Translations under genes and position numbers: made by a program
Shown here: piece after piece, positions 51,909-60,354 of the stretch
How the letters are laid out: every line of letters begins with the position of its first letter
Numbering within the stretch: position 1 is the first letter of the stretch
DNA from: Streptomyces canus 299MFChir4.1
GTDB lineage: Bacteria > Actinomycetota > Actinomycetes > Streptomycetales > Streptomycetaceae
Direction: 5' to 3'
DNA: 64,000 bases
Assembly (NCBI RefSeq): GCF_000383615.1
Contig: NZ_KB911601.1
Span: 62,001-126,000 of the forward strand
Notes under the pieces: model-generated
The model's input: only the letters and a program-made list of their open reading frames with translations
The model's database searches: none
Told to the model about the DNA's origin: nothing

Positions 51909-52739
51909 GTGAGCGTGATCATCACCGTGGCGCCGACGGGCCCCATCGCGACGAAGCAGGACAACGCCTGGCTGCCGACGCAACCCGACGAGATCGCCGA
52001 CCAGGTCGCCGAGGCCTACGCCGCAGGGGCCACGGTGGCTCACCTCCACCTGCGCGACCGCAACGACCAGCCGACGGCAGACCTCTCCATCGCGACCCGC
52101 ACCGTGGAACTCATCCGGGACCGCTGCCCCATCCTGGTGCAGCTGTCGACCGGGGTGGGACTGAGTGTTCCGTTCGAGGAGCGGGAACAACTCGTCGAAC
52201 TGCGCCCCGAGATGGCGACGCTGAACCCGTGCAGCATGAGCTTCGGCGAGGGCGAGTTCCTCAATCCACCCGCCGGCGTCCGCCGACTCGCCGCGCGCAT
52301 GCAGGAGCTCGGCGTCAAACCGGAACTCGAGATCTACGACACCGGGCATCTGGACGCCTGCCTCCGCCTCCGGGACGAAGGACTGCTCGCCGAGCCGCTG
52401 CAGTTCAGCATCGTCCTCGGAGTCCGCGGCGGCATGGCCGCCACCGCGGAGAACCTCATGATGATGGTGCGCAGGCTGCCCGAGGACGCGGCATGGCAGG
52501 TCATCGCCATAGGCCGGGCCAACCTGGAGCTGACGGCGATCGGGCTGGCACTCGGCGGAAACTGCCGGGCCGGACTGGAGGACACGCTCTACCTCCGCAA
52601 GGGCGAGCCCGCTCAAGGCAGCACACCGCTCGTCACACGCGCGGCGGATATGGCACGCGCCCTCGACCTCACCATCGCTGACGTCGACAGCACACGTCGC
52701 CAGCTCCAGCTGCCCCAGCAGGAAGGCCCATCGCGATGA
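51909..52739 (+). CDS. BKACE-family (DUF849) beta-keto acid cleavage enzyme
   Basis: A 276-residue TIM barrel. BKACE enzymes condense a beta-keto acid with acetyl-CoA to give a CoA ester plus acetoacetate, using Zn2+ held by the HxH of HLHLRD (His45, His47) and a Glu near the C-terminus (CRAGLEDTLYL). The N-terminus IITVAPTGPIATK is typical. The GTG at 51909 has AGGAGG 5 bases upstream. Its stop overlaps the aldehyde dehydrogenase start (ATGA). Confidence 0.9.
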   Translation: MSVIITVAPTGPIATKQDNAWLPTQPDEIADQVAEAYAAGATVAHLHLRDRNDQPTADLSIATRTVELIRDRCPILVQLSTGVGLSVPFEEREQLVELRPEMATLNPCSMSFGEGEFLNPPAGVRRLAARMQELGVKPELEIYDTGHLDACLRLRDEGLLAEPLQFSIVLGVRGGMAATAENLMMMVRRLPEDAAWQVIAIGRANLELTAIGLALGGNCRAGLEDTLYLRKGEPAQGSTPLVTRAADMARALDLTIADVDSTRRQLQLPQQEGPSR

Positions 52740-54145
52740 CGGACCAGGTCTCGATGACCATCGGCGGCGACGCCGTCACCACTTCGAGGTCATTCGAGGT
52801 GGTCGACCCCGCCACCGGCGCACCGTTCGCCACTGCGCCCGAGTGCACGAAGGACCAGCTCGACCAGGCTATGCAGTCCGCCCAGGAGGCGTACCGGACC
52901 TGGAGGCAGGACGAGTCCGCCAGGCGAAAGTCACTGCTTGCGGCAGCCGACGCCGTCCTCGCGGCGACCGACACGATCGCCCCCTTGCTGACCCGCGAGC
53001 AGGGAAAGCCACTCGCCGACTCCCAGATGGAAGTCCGCTCGGTGGCACTGTGGCTGCGTCACTTCGCCGGCCTGGAAGTCGACGACGAAATCCTCCAGGA
53101 CGACGCCAAGGCCCACATCCGTGTCCAGCGCCGCCCCCTCGGAGTCGTCGCCGCGATCACCCCGTGGAACTTCCCCCTGAGTCTGGCGGCATGGAAGATC
53201 GCGCCCGCACTGCGGGCGGGCAACACCATGGTCCTCAAGCCCTCGCCCTACACACCGCTCGCGACCCTCCTGCTCGGCCAGGTGCTGGCCGAGGTACTGC
53301 CGGCCGGCGTCCTGAACGTGGTGAGCGGCTCCGACCCCCTTGGTGCGCGCATGACGGAGCATCCCGTTCCGCGCAAGATCTCCTTCACCGGCTCAGTGGC
53401 CACCGGCAAACACGTCGCGGCCGCGGCGGCGCCGGATCTGAAGCGCATCACCTTGGAGCTAGGCGGCAACGACCCGGCGATCCTGCTCGACGACGTCGAT
53501 GTCGAGGCGGTCGCCGAACGGCTCTTCTGGTCGGCCTTCCGCAACAACGGGCAGGTGTGCTCCGCGGTCAAGCGGGTGTACGCCCCGCAGGACCGCTACG
53601 ACGAAGTGGTCGAAGCTCTCGCTTCCATCGCCGACGCGGTACGGGTCGGCGCCGGAAGCGACCCGGAGAGCCAGCTCGGCCCACTCAACAACGCGCCTCA
53701 GTTGGCGCGCGTGGCCGGGCTGGTCGACGACGCGGTCAGCCGCGGGGGGCAAGCCGTCGTCGGCGGGGCCGCCGTCGACGGCCCCGGCTTCTTCTACCAG
53801 CCGACCATCCTGCGAGGGGTCGCCCACGGCATGGCCGTCGTCGATGAGGAGCAGTTCGGGCCGGTGCTCCCGGTACTGCCCTACCGGTCCGTGGACGAGG
53901 CGGTCGAGCGCGCCAACGGCACTCACTTCGGGCTCTCGGGCTCGGTCTGGGGCACCGACGCCGACCGCGCGGCGGCCGTGGCCGATGAACTGGACTGCGG
54001 CACCGCCTGGGTCAACACCCACCTCGCCCTCCGTCCCGACCAGCCCTTCGGCGGTGCGAAGTGGAGCGGCATCGGCGTGGAGAACGGGCATTGGGGGCTG
54101 CACTCCTTCACCGAGGTGAAGGTGCTGCACCGGAGCCGCGCGTGA
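52736..54145 (+). CDS. NAD(P)-dependent aldehyde dehydrogenase
   Basis: A 469-residue ALDH. Catalytic residues are Asn in TPWNFPLSLA, Glu in TLELGGNDPA and Cys in NNGQVCSAVKR, with the cofactor segment FTGSVATGKHVA. It oxidises an aldehyde to an acid; the closest subgroup appears to be betaine/aminobutyraldehyde or vanillin-type ALDHs. It overlaps the BKACE gene by 4 bases and its stop overlaps the GTG of the next gene. Confidence 0.92.
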   Translation: MTDQVSMTIGGDAVTTSRSFEVVDPATGAPFATAPECTKDQLDQAMQSAQEAYRTWRQDESARRKSLLAAADAVLAATDTIAPLLTREQGKPLADSQMEVRSVALWLRHFAGLEVDDEILQDDAKAHIRVQRRPLGVVAAITPWNFPLSLAAWKIAPALRAGNTMVLKPSPYTPLATLLLGQVLAEVLPAGVLNVVSGSDPLGARMTEHPVPRKISFTGSVATGKHVAAAAAPDLKRITLELGGNDPAILLDDVDVEAVAERLFWSAFRNNGQVCSAVKRVYAPQDRYDEVVEALASIADAVRVGAGSDPESQLGPLNNAPQLARVAGLVDDAVSRGGQAVVGGAAVDGPGFFYQPTILRGVAHGMAVVDEEQFGPVLPVLPYRSVDEAVERANGTHFGLSGSVWGTDADRAAAVADELDCGTAWVNTHLALRPDQPFGGAKWSGIGVENGHWGLHSFTEVKVLHRSRA

Positions 54146-55461
54146 CTGACCCGTCGGCCGCCCCGGTCATCGATGCCATAGCCCGAGAGCCGCTGTCGGC
54201 CGCCCAGCAGACCCGCTTGCACCGAGCCATCTGGGCCGAACGCGGCCGGCTGTTGGATGTCCCGGTCACGGTCACCCCGTGCCCCTACGACGACGCACAG
54301 CTACTCGACCTCCGGCGCGAGGGCCGCGCCGTCGGGTACCTGCCGCACGAACTCAGCTCGCACCTCACGAGGGACCGGTTCCGGACGGTGTTCCCGGACA
54401 TGGACTCCTACGCGGAGTCCCCGGCCAACGGCTTCACCAACGCTGCCGACGTCTGGGGGTGGTTCGACTACGAGGCTGCCCGCGAAGCGCCCTGGCTCGA
54501 CCTCGACGAGCCGGCCACGCTGAAGGCGATCGCAGCGGCCGGGCGGACCATGCTGACCCTCGACCAGTACATCGTGGCCAGCCAGGACCAGCATGTGCTG
54601 ACCGGCCGTTACCTCGATGACCGGCGCAGCTGGTCACGGCTGGCCACGTCCTACGACGGCCGCACCATCGCGGCGCGCTTCGACGGTGACCAGCCGGAGG
54701 AGGGCCGCGAGAACGAACCGCCCACCCCCGGCTCCCTGCTGGTCGCCTACGACCTCCAGCCCAGCGACAACGGCCTAATGCTCGGGGCCCGCACACGGTC
54801 GGCGACCCCACCTTTGAAGGCCCTCTGGGACGACCTGTGGACACGGACCACCGACGCCTACGTCCGGGCCGGTTACCCCGCCCGGCTCGGCACCGCTCCT
54901 GCCGACTACCTCGCCGGACTGCCACGCGTCCCGCAGCAGCCCGCCGCCTATACGCACCGCTTCGCCGTACCTCTGCTCGTCGAGCCACGCATCCCCTGGC
55001 GGGAGCAGGCCCGGCTCCTCGGCGTCCGCCTTTCGAGCCAGTCCCAGCGCTTCTCCTTCGAGGCCGTCGATCCGGCCGCGAGCCCGGACAGACCCTATGT
55101 CGGCTGGTTCAACGCGTGGCACGCCCGCTTCCCCGGGCCCATCAGTTCGATCGACGCACGTGCCCAGCTCGCCGACGACGAGCGCGGCGCCACGCCGATC
55201 GAGCTGCTGGCGATGAACACGGCACTGCCCGACCTGGTGCGGACATCGCGCTTCTTCGAGGCGGTCGGCTTCGTGATGACCACACCCACCACCGAGCACA
55301 TCACCAACCGCAGCCCTGGTCGCTGCCTGTCCCTGTACCGCTGGCGGGGAGCGCCGGAACTCGGCGCCAACCAGCACCCCATGCCCTACCCGATGTTCCG
55401 GCCCCTCGTCCGGGGGCGGGACGTCACCACCTTTTCTGCGACGACTGAGGAACGCCGATGA
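54142..55461 (+). CDS. Conserved-looking protein of unknown function (439 residues)
   Basis: I do not recognise the family. The GTG at 54142 overlaps the ALDH stop (GTGA), and the stop overlaps the SDR start (ATGA), so it is firmly inside the operon. The product appears soluble. Notable blocks are LTRDRFRTVFPDMDSYAESP, ADVWGWFDYEAAREAPWLDL, YVGWFNAWHARFPGPISSID and TTEHITNRSPGRCLSLYRWR. It is rich in Trp, Arg and Asp, with no signal peptide or membrane segment. Position suggests an enzyme or accessory factor of the BKACE/ALDH/SDR pathway. Confidence 0.75.
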   Translation: MTDPSAAPVIDAIAREPLSAAQQTRLHRAIWAERGRLLDVPVTVTPCPYDDAQLLDLRREGRAVGYLPHELSSHLTRDRFRTVFPDMDSYAESPANGFTNAADVWGWFDYEAAREAPWLDLDEPATLKAIAAAGRTMLTLDQYIVASQDQHVLTGRYLDDRRSWSRLATSYDGRTIAARFDGDQPEEGRENEPPTPGSLLVAYDLQPSDNGLMLGARTRSATPPLKALWDDLWTRTTDAYVRAGYPARLGTAPADYLAGLPRVPQQPAAYTHRFAVPLLVEPRIPWREQARLLGVRLSSQSQRFSFEAVDPAASPDRPYVGWFNAWHARFPGPISSIDARAQLADDERGATPIELLAMNTALPDLVRTSRFFEAVGFVMTTPTTEHITNRSPGRCLSLYRWRGAPELGANQHPMPYPMFRPLVRGRDVTTFSATTEERR

Positions 55462-56375
55462 GCACGCACTTCATGCAGCAGGTACTCCAGGACCACATCG
55501 ACGCCGGCCACGGATCGCAGACGGTGTGGTGGGACGAGAAGCGCATTCCGCTCGACAGCATCGGGAAGCGGGTCACCGACCTGCTGGACCTGCGTGGCCG
55601 GCGTGCGGTCGTCACGGGTGGCGCGGGTATCAACCTCGGCCAGGCTTGCGTGAACAGGCTGGCCGGGCTGGGCGCGGACGTCGCGGTGGTCGACCTGAGC
55701 GCGGAGCAGGTACGTCAGCGCGGGTTCTCCAGGCACCCGTCCGCACCGGACGCGGCCGGCGTCGCTGCCGCGGCGGCCGAGAAATGGGGCACCAAGGTCA
55801 TCCCGATCCACGGCGACGTCATGGACTGGGACGGCGTACAGAGCGTCATGTCCGAGGCCGCCGAGGCGCTGGGCGGCATCGACATCCTGGTCAACAACGC
55901 GGCTGATGTCGTCGTCGGAGACTTCGTCACCTTCGGGCGCGAGGAGATCGACCGGTCCGTCCGCGGCACGCTGACCGGACCGATGTACTGCACGCGCGCC
56001 GTGCTCGACCACATGCTGCCCCAGGGCAAGGGCCGGATCATCAACATCGGCTCCGAGGCGGGAAGTTCGGCCATGCCGTGGCTCACCGTGTACGGCGCCC
56101 TGAAGGCCGGACTCGGGCAGTTCACCCGGTTCCTGGGCAAGGAGCTCGGACCCCAGGGGATCCAGGTCCTCGGGGTCAACGCCGGCTCGATGTGGGGCCC
56201 GGACCGTCCGCTGACCGAGGACCGTCCCGAGACGCTCTACCCCCGCGGTAGGACCGCCATCCAGCGCTACGAGCTGCCCGAGGAAGTCGCGAACATGGTG
56301 GCCTTCCTCGCCAGCGACGCGGCCAGCGCGATGAACGGGGCCATGATCGACATGGGCGGGGGGATGGCGGTTTGA
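55458..56375 (+). CDS. Short-chain dehydrogenase/reductase (paralogue of 6389-7306)
   Basis: A 305-residue SDR with the same N-terminal extension as the SDR at 6389 (WWDEKRIPLDSIGKRVTDLL). The cofactor loop is VTGGAGINLGQA, followed by LVNNAADVVVGDF, NIGSEAGSSAMPW and the YxxxK in VYGALKAG, ending MIDMGGGMAV. It overlaps the unknown gene by 4 bases. It is the last gene before a 196-base gap that leads to the UGSC module. Confidence 0.9.
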   Translation: MSTHFMQQVLQDHIDAGHGSQTVWWDEKRIPLDSIGKRVTDLLDLRGRRAVVTGGAGINLGQACVNRLAGLGADVAVVDLSAEQVRQRGFSRHPSAPDAAGVAAAAAEKWGTKVIPIHGDVMDWDGVQSVMSEAAEALGGIDILVNNAADVVVGDFVTFGREEIDRSVRGTLTGPMYCTRAVLDHMLPQGKGRIINIGSEAGSSAMPWLTVYGALKAGLGQFTRFLGKELGPQGIQVLGVNAGSMWGPDRPLTEDRPETLYPRGRTAIQRYELPEEVANMVAFLASDAASAMNGAMIDMGGGMAV

Positions 56376-56571
56376 GCAGGTCGCGAACCTGTTACGGCAA
56401 CGTCCTCGGCAGCGGTTCGCGACCGGTTCACCGCAGCGGAACGCAGTCGTGGCTGACTGCCCAGCACCAGTGTTGACTACGGGCGCCCAGGGGCCGACAA
56501 ACCCGGGACCGATGCCCGCGGCGCATCCGGATGAACCGGTTCGCGTCATCCCCGACGCTCAAGGAGAGACC

Positions 56572-56652
56572 ATGAAGGCCGGAGTCCACCGAAAGACCCT
56601 CAGTTCCAAGGGACTCGAGGTCATCACCATCGATGGCGGCGCATCCCGGTGA
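56572..56652 (+). CDS. 26-residue small ORF heading the UGSC module
   Basis: An ATG at 56572 with a strong AAGGAGAGACC opens a 26-codon frame (MKAGVHRKTLSSKGLEVITI...). Its TGA overlaps the GTG start of the next gene (GTGA). It is either a coupled leader that sets translation of the downstream gene, or a true small protein. No attenuator-like run of one amino acid is seen. Confidence 0.55.
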   Translation: MKAGVHRKTLSSKGLEVITIDGGASR

Positions 56653-57713
56653 CGGCCGCGACAGTGATCGGCGAATCCGAGTCCGCGCTGAGCGACGCGT
56701 TCGCCCAGCGCGGCTGGACCGACGGGCTGCCCGTCACCGTACCGACGGCCGAGCGGGTGCACGCCTGCCTCGCCGCGGCGGGCCGGGAGCCTGACGAGGT
56801 CCTGCTCAGCGTCGAGGAGAACCGGCGTGACGTCACCGTCCGGCTGGCCGCGGTCAACGCCGTGCTGGCCGGCTGCGCCGCGGAGCATTTCCCCGTCGTG
56901 GTGGCCGCGATCGAGGGCTGGGCAGACCGACGATGGGGTGCGGGCGACCGGACGTACTTCTACATGTCCAACGCGAGCACCGGCGGCGGGGCACAGCTCA
57001 CCGTCGTGAACGGGCCGGTGCGGCACGCGCTCGGCATGAACAGCGGAACCAACCTCTACGCCCCCGCCGCCCATGCGAATGTGGCCATCGGGCGGGCTCT
57101 TCGGCTGATCCTCCGCAACGTCCTCGGTTTCACTCCGGACAGCCTGGACCAAGCGACACAGGGCCACCCGGGCAAACTCGGCTTCTGCCTAGCGGAGAAC
57201 GAGGAGCAGTCGCCCTGGGAACCGCTGCACGTCGAGCACGGCTTCGGCACGCAGGACAGCACCGTGATGGTGATGAGCGGCCGGGGCCCCGAGCCGATCG
57301 AAAACCGCACCGGCAGCAGCGCCGAGGGCATCCTGTACACCATCGCGGACACCCTCTCCCGGCTCGGCGCCATGATGCCCGGTGGCCCGGTGGTCGTGGT
57401 CATGGGGCCGGAACACGCCGACATCGTCGGCTCCAAGCACGGCTGGTCGAAGCAGGAGGCCAGGCAATTCCTCTACGAGAACTTCCGGCGACCGGTCGCC
57501 GACCTGGCCAGAGCCGAACTCAAGTTCCGGCCGGACCCGGTGCGGGACAGGACCGAGGGTGGCATCACCTATCGCTACGGGGCGCGGGACCCGGGAGACA
57601 TCGCGTTGATCGTGGCCGGGGGCCGCAACGCCGGCATCTCCTCGGTGATCACCAGCTGGTGCTACGCCACGCCGCCGGGCGAGTTCATCCTCGCGCCGGT
57701 CCGGGTGCCCTGA
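56649..57713 (+). CDS. UGSC-associated partner protein (DGLP-motif family)
   Basis: A 354-residue protein starting at a GTG that overlaps the small ORF. It matches my recollection of a family found next to, or fused with, UGSC (seleno)proteins: RGWTDGLPVTVPTAERV near residue 20, AAVNAVLAGCAAEHFPVVVAAIE, VVNGPVRHALGMNSGTNLYAP, NVAIGRALRLILRNVLGFTP and GHPGKLGFCLAENEEQSPWEP. Function is unknown. Conserved Asn-Gly-Pro and Glu-Asn-Glu-Glu blocks suggest an enzyme. It is 54 bases upstream of the UGSC gene. The family call is from memory and should be tested. Confidence 0.7.
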   Translation: MTAATVIGESESALSDAFAQRGWTDGLPVTVPTAERVHACLAAAGREPDEVLLSVEENRRDVTVRLAAVNAVLAGCAAEHFPVVVAAIEGWADRRWGAGDRTYFYMSNASTGGGAQLTVVNGPVRHALGMNSGTNLYAPAAHANVAIGRALRLILRNVLGFTPDSLDQATQGHPGKLGFCLAENEEQSPWEPLHVEHGFGTQDSTVMVMSGRGPEPIENRTGSSAEGILYTIADTLSRLGAMMPGGPVVVVMGPEHADIVGSKHGWSKQEARQFLYENFRRPVADLARAELKFRPDPVRDRTEGGITYRYGARDPGDIALIVAGGRNAGISSVITSWCYATPPGEFILAPVRVP

Positions 57714-57767
57714 GGGCGCACACCGAGCAGACACCACCGACAACAACCCAGGAGCAAGGAGGTCCCG

Positions 57768-58355
57768 ATGGCGGTCGAGGCGTTGGTCCCCGTACCGGAC
57801 GATGCGGTCGCGGAGGTGAGGACGGCGACACGGCCGGCGCGCACCGAGAAGCTGGTGGTCGGTCTCCTCGCCAACACCAAGCGGAACGCGCCGGAGCTCC
57901 TGAAGGCCGTCGCGGCGCTTCTCGAGCCTGAACTCCCTGGCGTCGAGTTCGTCGGCCCGGTCGTCACCGAGGGGGTGATGCTCCCGTCCGCAGCGCAGCT
58001 GGACGACATGGTCGACCGCTGTGACGTCGTCCTCACGGGCCTCGGTGACTGCGGGTCCTGCTCGGCGACGACGATGCACGTCGCCACGGACTTCGAGGCG
58101 CGCGGCGTCCCGGCCGCCGCCATCTGCACGGAGCCGTTCCTCGCCTCTGCGTCCGCCATGGCCGCGCGCCGGGGCCTGCCGGGATATGTCTTCGCCCGCG
58201 TCGCCCACCCCGTGTCGAGTCTGGAGCAGCACGAGATCGAGGAGCGCGCCCGGCAAGCCCTGCCGCAAGTACTGACCATCCTGGGCATCGACGCACTCAG
58301 GGAAGCAGCACGCCGCGAGGAGCTCGTGGCCGGGATCGGCGAGGTGGCCGGATGA
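57768..58355 (+). CDS. UGSC-family redox protein, cysteine variant
   Basis: A 195-residue protein. The family is named for a selenocysteine-Gly-Ser-Cys motif. Here the motif is GDCGSCSATTMH with Cys95 and Cys98; the first position is TGC, not TGA. Other family blocks are LVVGLLANTKRNAPELLKAV, DRCDVVLTGLGD, FEARGVPAAAICTEPFLASA and ARVAHPVSSLE. UGSC proteins are thought to carry out redox chemistry, but the reaction is not established. The ATG follows AAGGAGG. The stop overlaps the flavoprotein start (ATGA), implying that the reductase recycles this Cys pair. Confidence 0.8.
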   Translation: MAVEALVPVPDDAVAEVRTATRPARTEKLVVGLLANTKRNAPELLKAVAALLEPELPGVEFVGPVVTEGVMLPSAAQLDDMVDRCDVVLTGLGDCGSCSATTMHVATDFEARGVPAAAICTEPFLASASAMAARRGLPGYVFARVAHPVSSLEQHEIEERARQALPQVLTILGIDALREAARREELVAGIGEVAG

Positions 58356-59278
58356 GCGACGCCAACGAGTACGACGTTGCGGTGGTCGGCGGTGGACTCG
58401 CCGCCCTGTCCACGGGTCTGTTCGCGGCGGGCTTCGGCCTGCGCACAGTGGTGGTGACCGAGATCGTGATGGGTGGCGAACTGATCAACCTCGAGGAGGT
58501 GGTGCACTTCCCCGGGATGTCCGATCCGATCTCCGGCAGTGAGCTGGCCAGCCGCGTCGAGGCGCAAGCGCTGGCGGCGGGTGCCGAGTTCGTGTTCGAC
58601 GACGTCACCGAAATCGCCAAGGACGGCACCGGTTTCGCCGTTCGCGGCCTCGAAACAGACATCCGGTCTCGGACAGTCGTCGCCGCTATGGGAGCCGGCC
58701 GCCGACGTCTGGGCGTGGAGGGTGAAAGCGATCTGGAAGGTCGTGGCATCTCCTACTGCGGCACGTGCGACGGCCCGCTCTTCAAGGAAAAGTCTGTCGC
58801 TGTCATCGGAGACCACGACTTCGCCGGTCGCGAGGCGCTGGTCGTCGCCCGCTACGCATCGGCCGTCACCTTGATCACTCGCCGTGCGGAGCCCGACCTC
58901 TCCGACGCGACCAGGTCGGCCATCGACGAGAGCGACCGGATCCGTGTGCTGTCCCACGCGCAGGTGGAGACGCTGACGAACTCCGACGGGACGCTGGGAG
59001 CGGTCCAGGTCCGCGACCTCGAGACAGACGGAATCTCCGGCATCGACGTCGCGGGACTCTTCGTCAACGCCGGCCTGGAGCCGAGGTCGTCGCTGCTGCG
59101 GGGCCTGGTGGATCTCGACGCGGATGGCTTTGTACGTGTGGATGTCGGCATGAGGACCTCCCTGGAGGGGCTGCTCGCGGTGGGTGAGCTCAGGTCAGAC
59201 TTCGTCGGCTACGCGGTCGCCGCGGCCGGTGACGGCGCTGCCGCCGCGGGGTCGGCGCGCCGCCTCATCAGGAGCTAG
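58352..59278 (+). CDS. Thioredoxin-reductase-like FAD/dithiol oxidoreductase
   Basis: A 308-residue protein of the low-Mr thioredoxin-reductase fold. The FAD loop is VAVVGGGLAALSTGLFAAG at residues 9-27. The redox pair is CGTC (Cys136, Cys139 in GISYCGTCDGPLF). The FAD C-terminal segment is GLLAVGELRSDFVGYAVAAAGDG. The second dinucleotide loop reads VAVIGDHDFAGREAL instead of the usual GGGDSA, so the electron donor may not be ordinary NADPH. Coupling to the UGSC gene suggests it is a dedicated reductase for that protein. Confidence 0.85.
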   Translation: MSDANEYDVAVVGGGLAALSTGLFAAGFGLRTVVVTEIVMGGELINLEEVVHFPGMSDPISGSELASRVEAQALAAGAEFVFDDVTEIAKDGTGFAVRGLETDIRSRTVVAAMGAGRRRLGVEGESDLEGRGISYCGTCDGPLFKEKSVAVIGDHDFAGREALVVARYASAVTLITRRAEPDLSDATRSAIDESDRIRVLSHAQVETLTNSDGTLGAVQVRDLETDGISGIDVAGLFVNAGLEPRSSLLRGLVDLDADGFVRVDVGMRTSLEGLLAVGELRSDFVGYAVAAAGDGAAAAGSARRLIRS

Positions 59279-59400
59279 CCGTATACGGATGCGATGAGTC
59301 TTCCCCGGAGCGGGCAGGGCCTGGTCAGGCAACCGCGGTGGCGCCAGCCAGGGTGCAACGCACCCTGGTTCACCGCAGCGCGGGCACCAAAAATGGAGCC

Positions 59401-60132
59401 ATGACCGATTCGAAGATCATCCTTGTCACCGGCGCCAGCAGCGGCATTGGTGCGGCAGTGGCGGCGCATCTGGCCGCCGAAGGACATCACGTCGTGGCCG
59501 GGGCTCGGCGCGAGGACCGCCTCACCGGACTGGCCGACCGGGTCCGTGCAGCCGGCGGCAGCATCGACGTGCGGCGCCTCGACGTCACCGACCGCGCGGA
59601 CGTCGCCGCGTTCGTCGACGCCGCGGTGGCCGAGCACGGGCGGGTGGACGTCCTCGTCAACAACGCCGGGGTGATGCCGATGTCCCGGCTGGATGCGCTG
59701 CTCGTCGATCAGTGGGATCAGATGATCGACGTCAATGTGCGCGGGCTGCTGCACGGCATCGCGGCGACGCTGCCGCACTTCCAGCGGCAGGGTGGTGGAC
59801 ACTTCGTCACGATGGGGTCCACCGCGGCGCACGAACTCGTGCCGACGGGCGCGGTGTATTGCGCGACGAAGTTCGCGGCGTGGGCGATCACCGAGGGCCT
59901 GCGCCTGGAGGTCGACCCGTCGATCCGGGTGACGACCATCTCCCCCGGTGTGGTGGAATCCGAAATCGCCGAAACCATCACCGACCCGACTGCGGCCCAG
60001 GCGATCAAGGAATACCGGGCGGCCGGCGCCATCTCGCCGGATTCGATCGCCCGCGCGATCGCCTTTGCCATCGGAGAGCCGGCGGACGTGGACGTCAACG
60101 AGTTGATCATCCGGCCGACCGTGGCACGCTGA
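59401..60132 (+). CDS. Short-chain dehydrogenase/reductase (classical)
   Basis: A 243-residue SDR: ILVTGASSGIGAAVAAHLA, VLVNNAGVMPMSRLDALL, Ser in VTMGSTAAHEL and the YxxxK in VYCATKFAAW, ending in LIIRPTVAR. The ATG at 59401 follows TGGAG; upstream extensions of the frame lack signals. It is separated from the flavoprotein by 122 bases and followed by a strong terminator. Confidence 0.9.
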   Translation: MTDSKIILVTGASSGIGAAVAAHLAAEGHHVVAGARREDRLTGLADRVRAAGGSIDVRRLDVTDRADVAAFVDAAVAEHGRVDVLVNNAGVMPMSRLDALLVDQWDQMIDVNVRGLLHGIAATLPHFQRQGGGHFVTMGSTAAHELVPTGAVYCATKFAAWAITEGLRLEVDPSIRVTTISPGVVESEIAETITDPTAAQAIKEYRAAGAISPDSIARAIAFAIGEPADVDVNELIIRPTVAR

Positions 60133-60154
60133 TGACGCACCGTTGACTCTGCAC

Positions 60155-60198
60155 AGAAGGGGCGCCCCGGCTCTGGCCGGCTCTGGGGCGCCCCTTCT
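60155..60198. terminator. Bidirectional terminator
   Basis: AGAAGGGGCGCCCC (60155-60168) pairs perfectly with 60185-60198, extended by CACAGA/TCTGTG-type pairing outside. It ends the plus-strand operon (SDR stop at 60132) and the converging minus-strand operon (stop at 60211). Confidence 0.85.
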
Positions 60199-60210
60199 CG
60201 GTGTCTGTGC

Positions 60211-60354
60211 TCAGCGGACGTTGACGTAGGCGACCTTGTCGTCGTCCCGCCGCACGCAGATGACGGCGGTCTCCGACAGCGGGCCTACGGCGCCCGGGTG
60301 ATCGCGTCCGCCGACGCAGTCGACGGGATCGTGGCGCAGGTGCGGCGCGGTCAC
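60211..60354 (-). CDS. 47-residue small protein coupled to enoyl-CoA hydratase
   Basis: A GTG at 60354 overlaps the stop of the enoyl-CoA hydratase gene (GTGA) and opens a 47-codon frame (MTAPHLRHDPVDCVGGRDHP...) that ends 13 bases before the terminator stem. It contains two Cys residues (VDCVGG and VICVRR) and ends KVAYVNVR. The exact overlap and the terminator right after it argue that it is translated. I do not recognise the family. Confidence 0.6.
   Translation of the reverse strand: MTAPHLRHDPVDCVGGRDHPGAVGPLSETAVICVRRDDDKVAYVNVR

Noticed and set aside
58060..58068. Possible selenocysteine codon in the UGSC motif
   Set aside because: The first motif position is TGC (Cys), there is no in-frame TGA, and no tRNA-Sec or SECIS context is visible.
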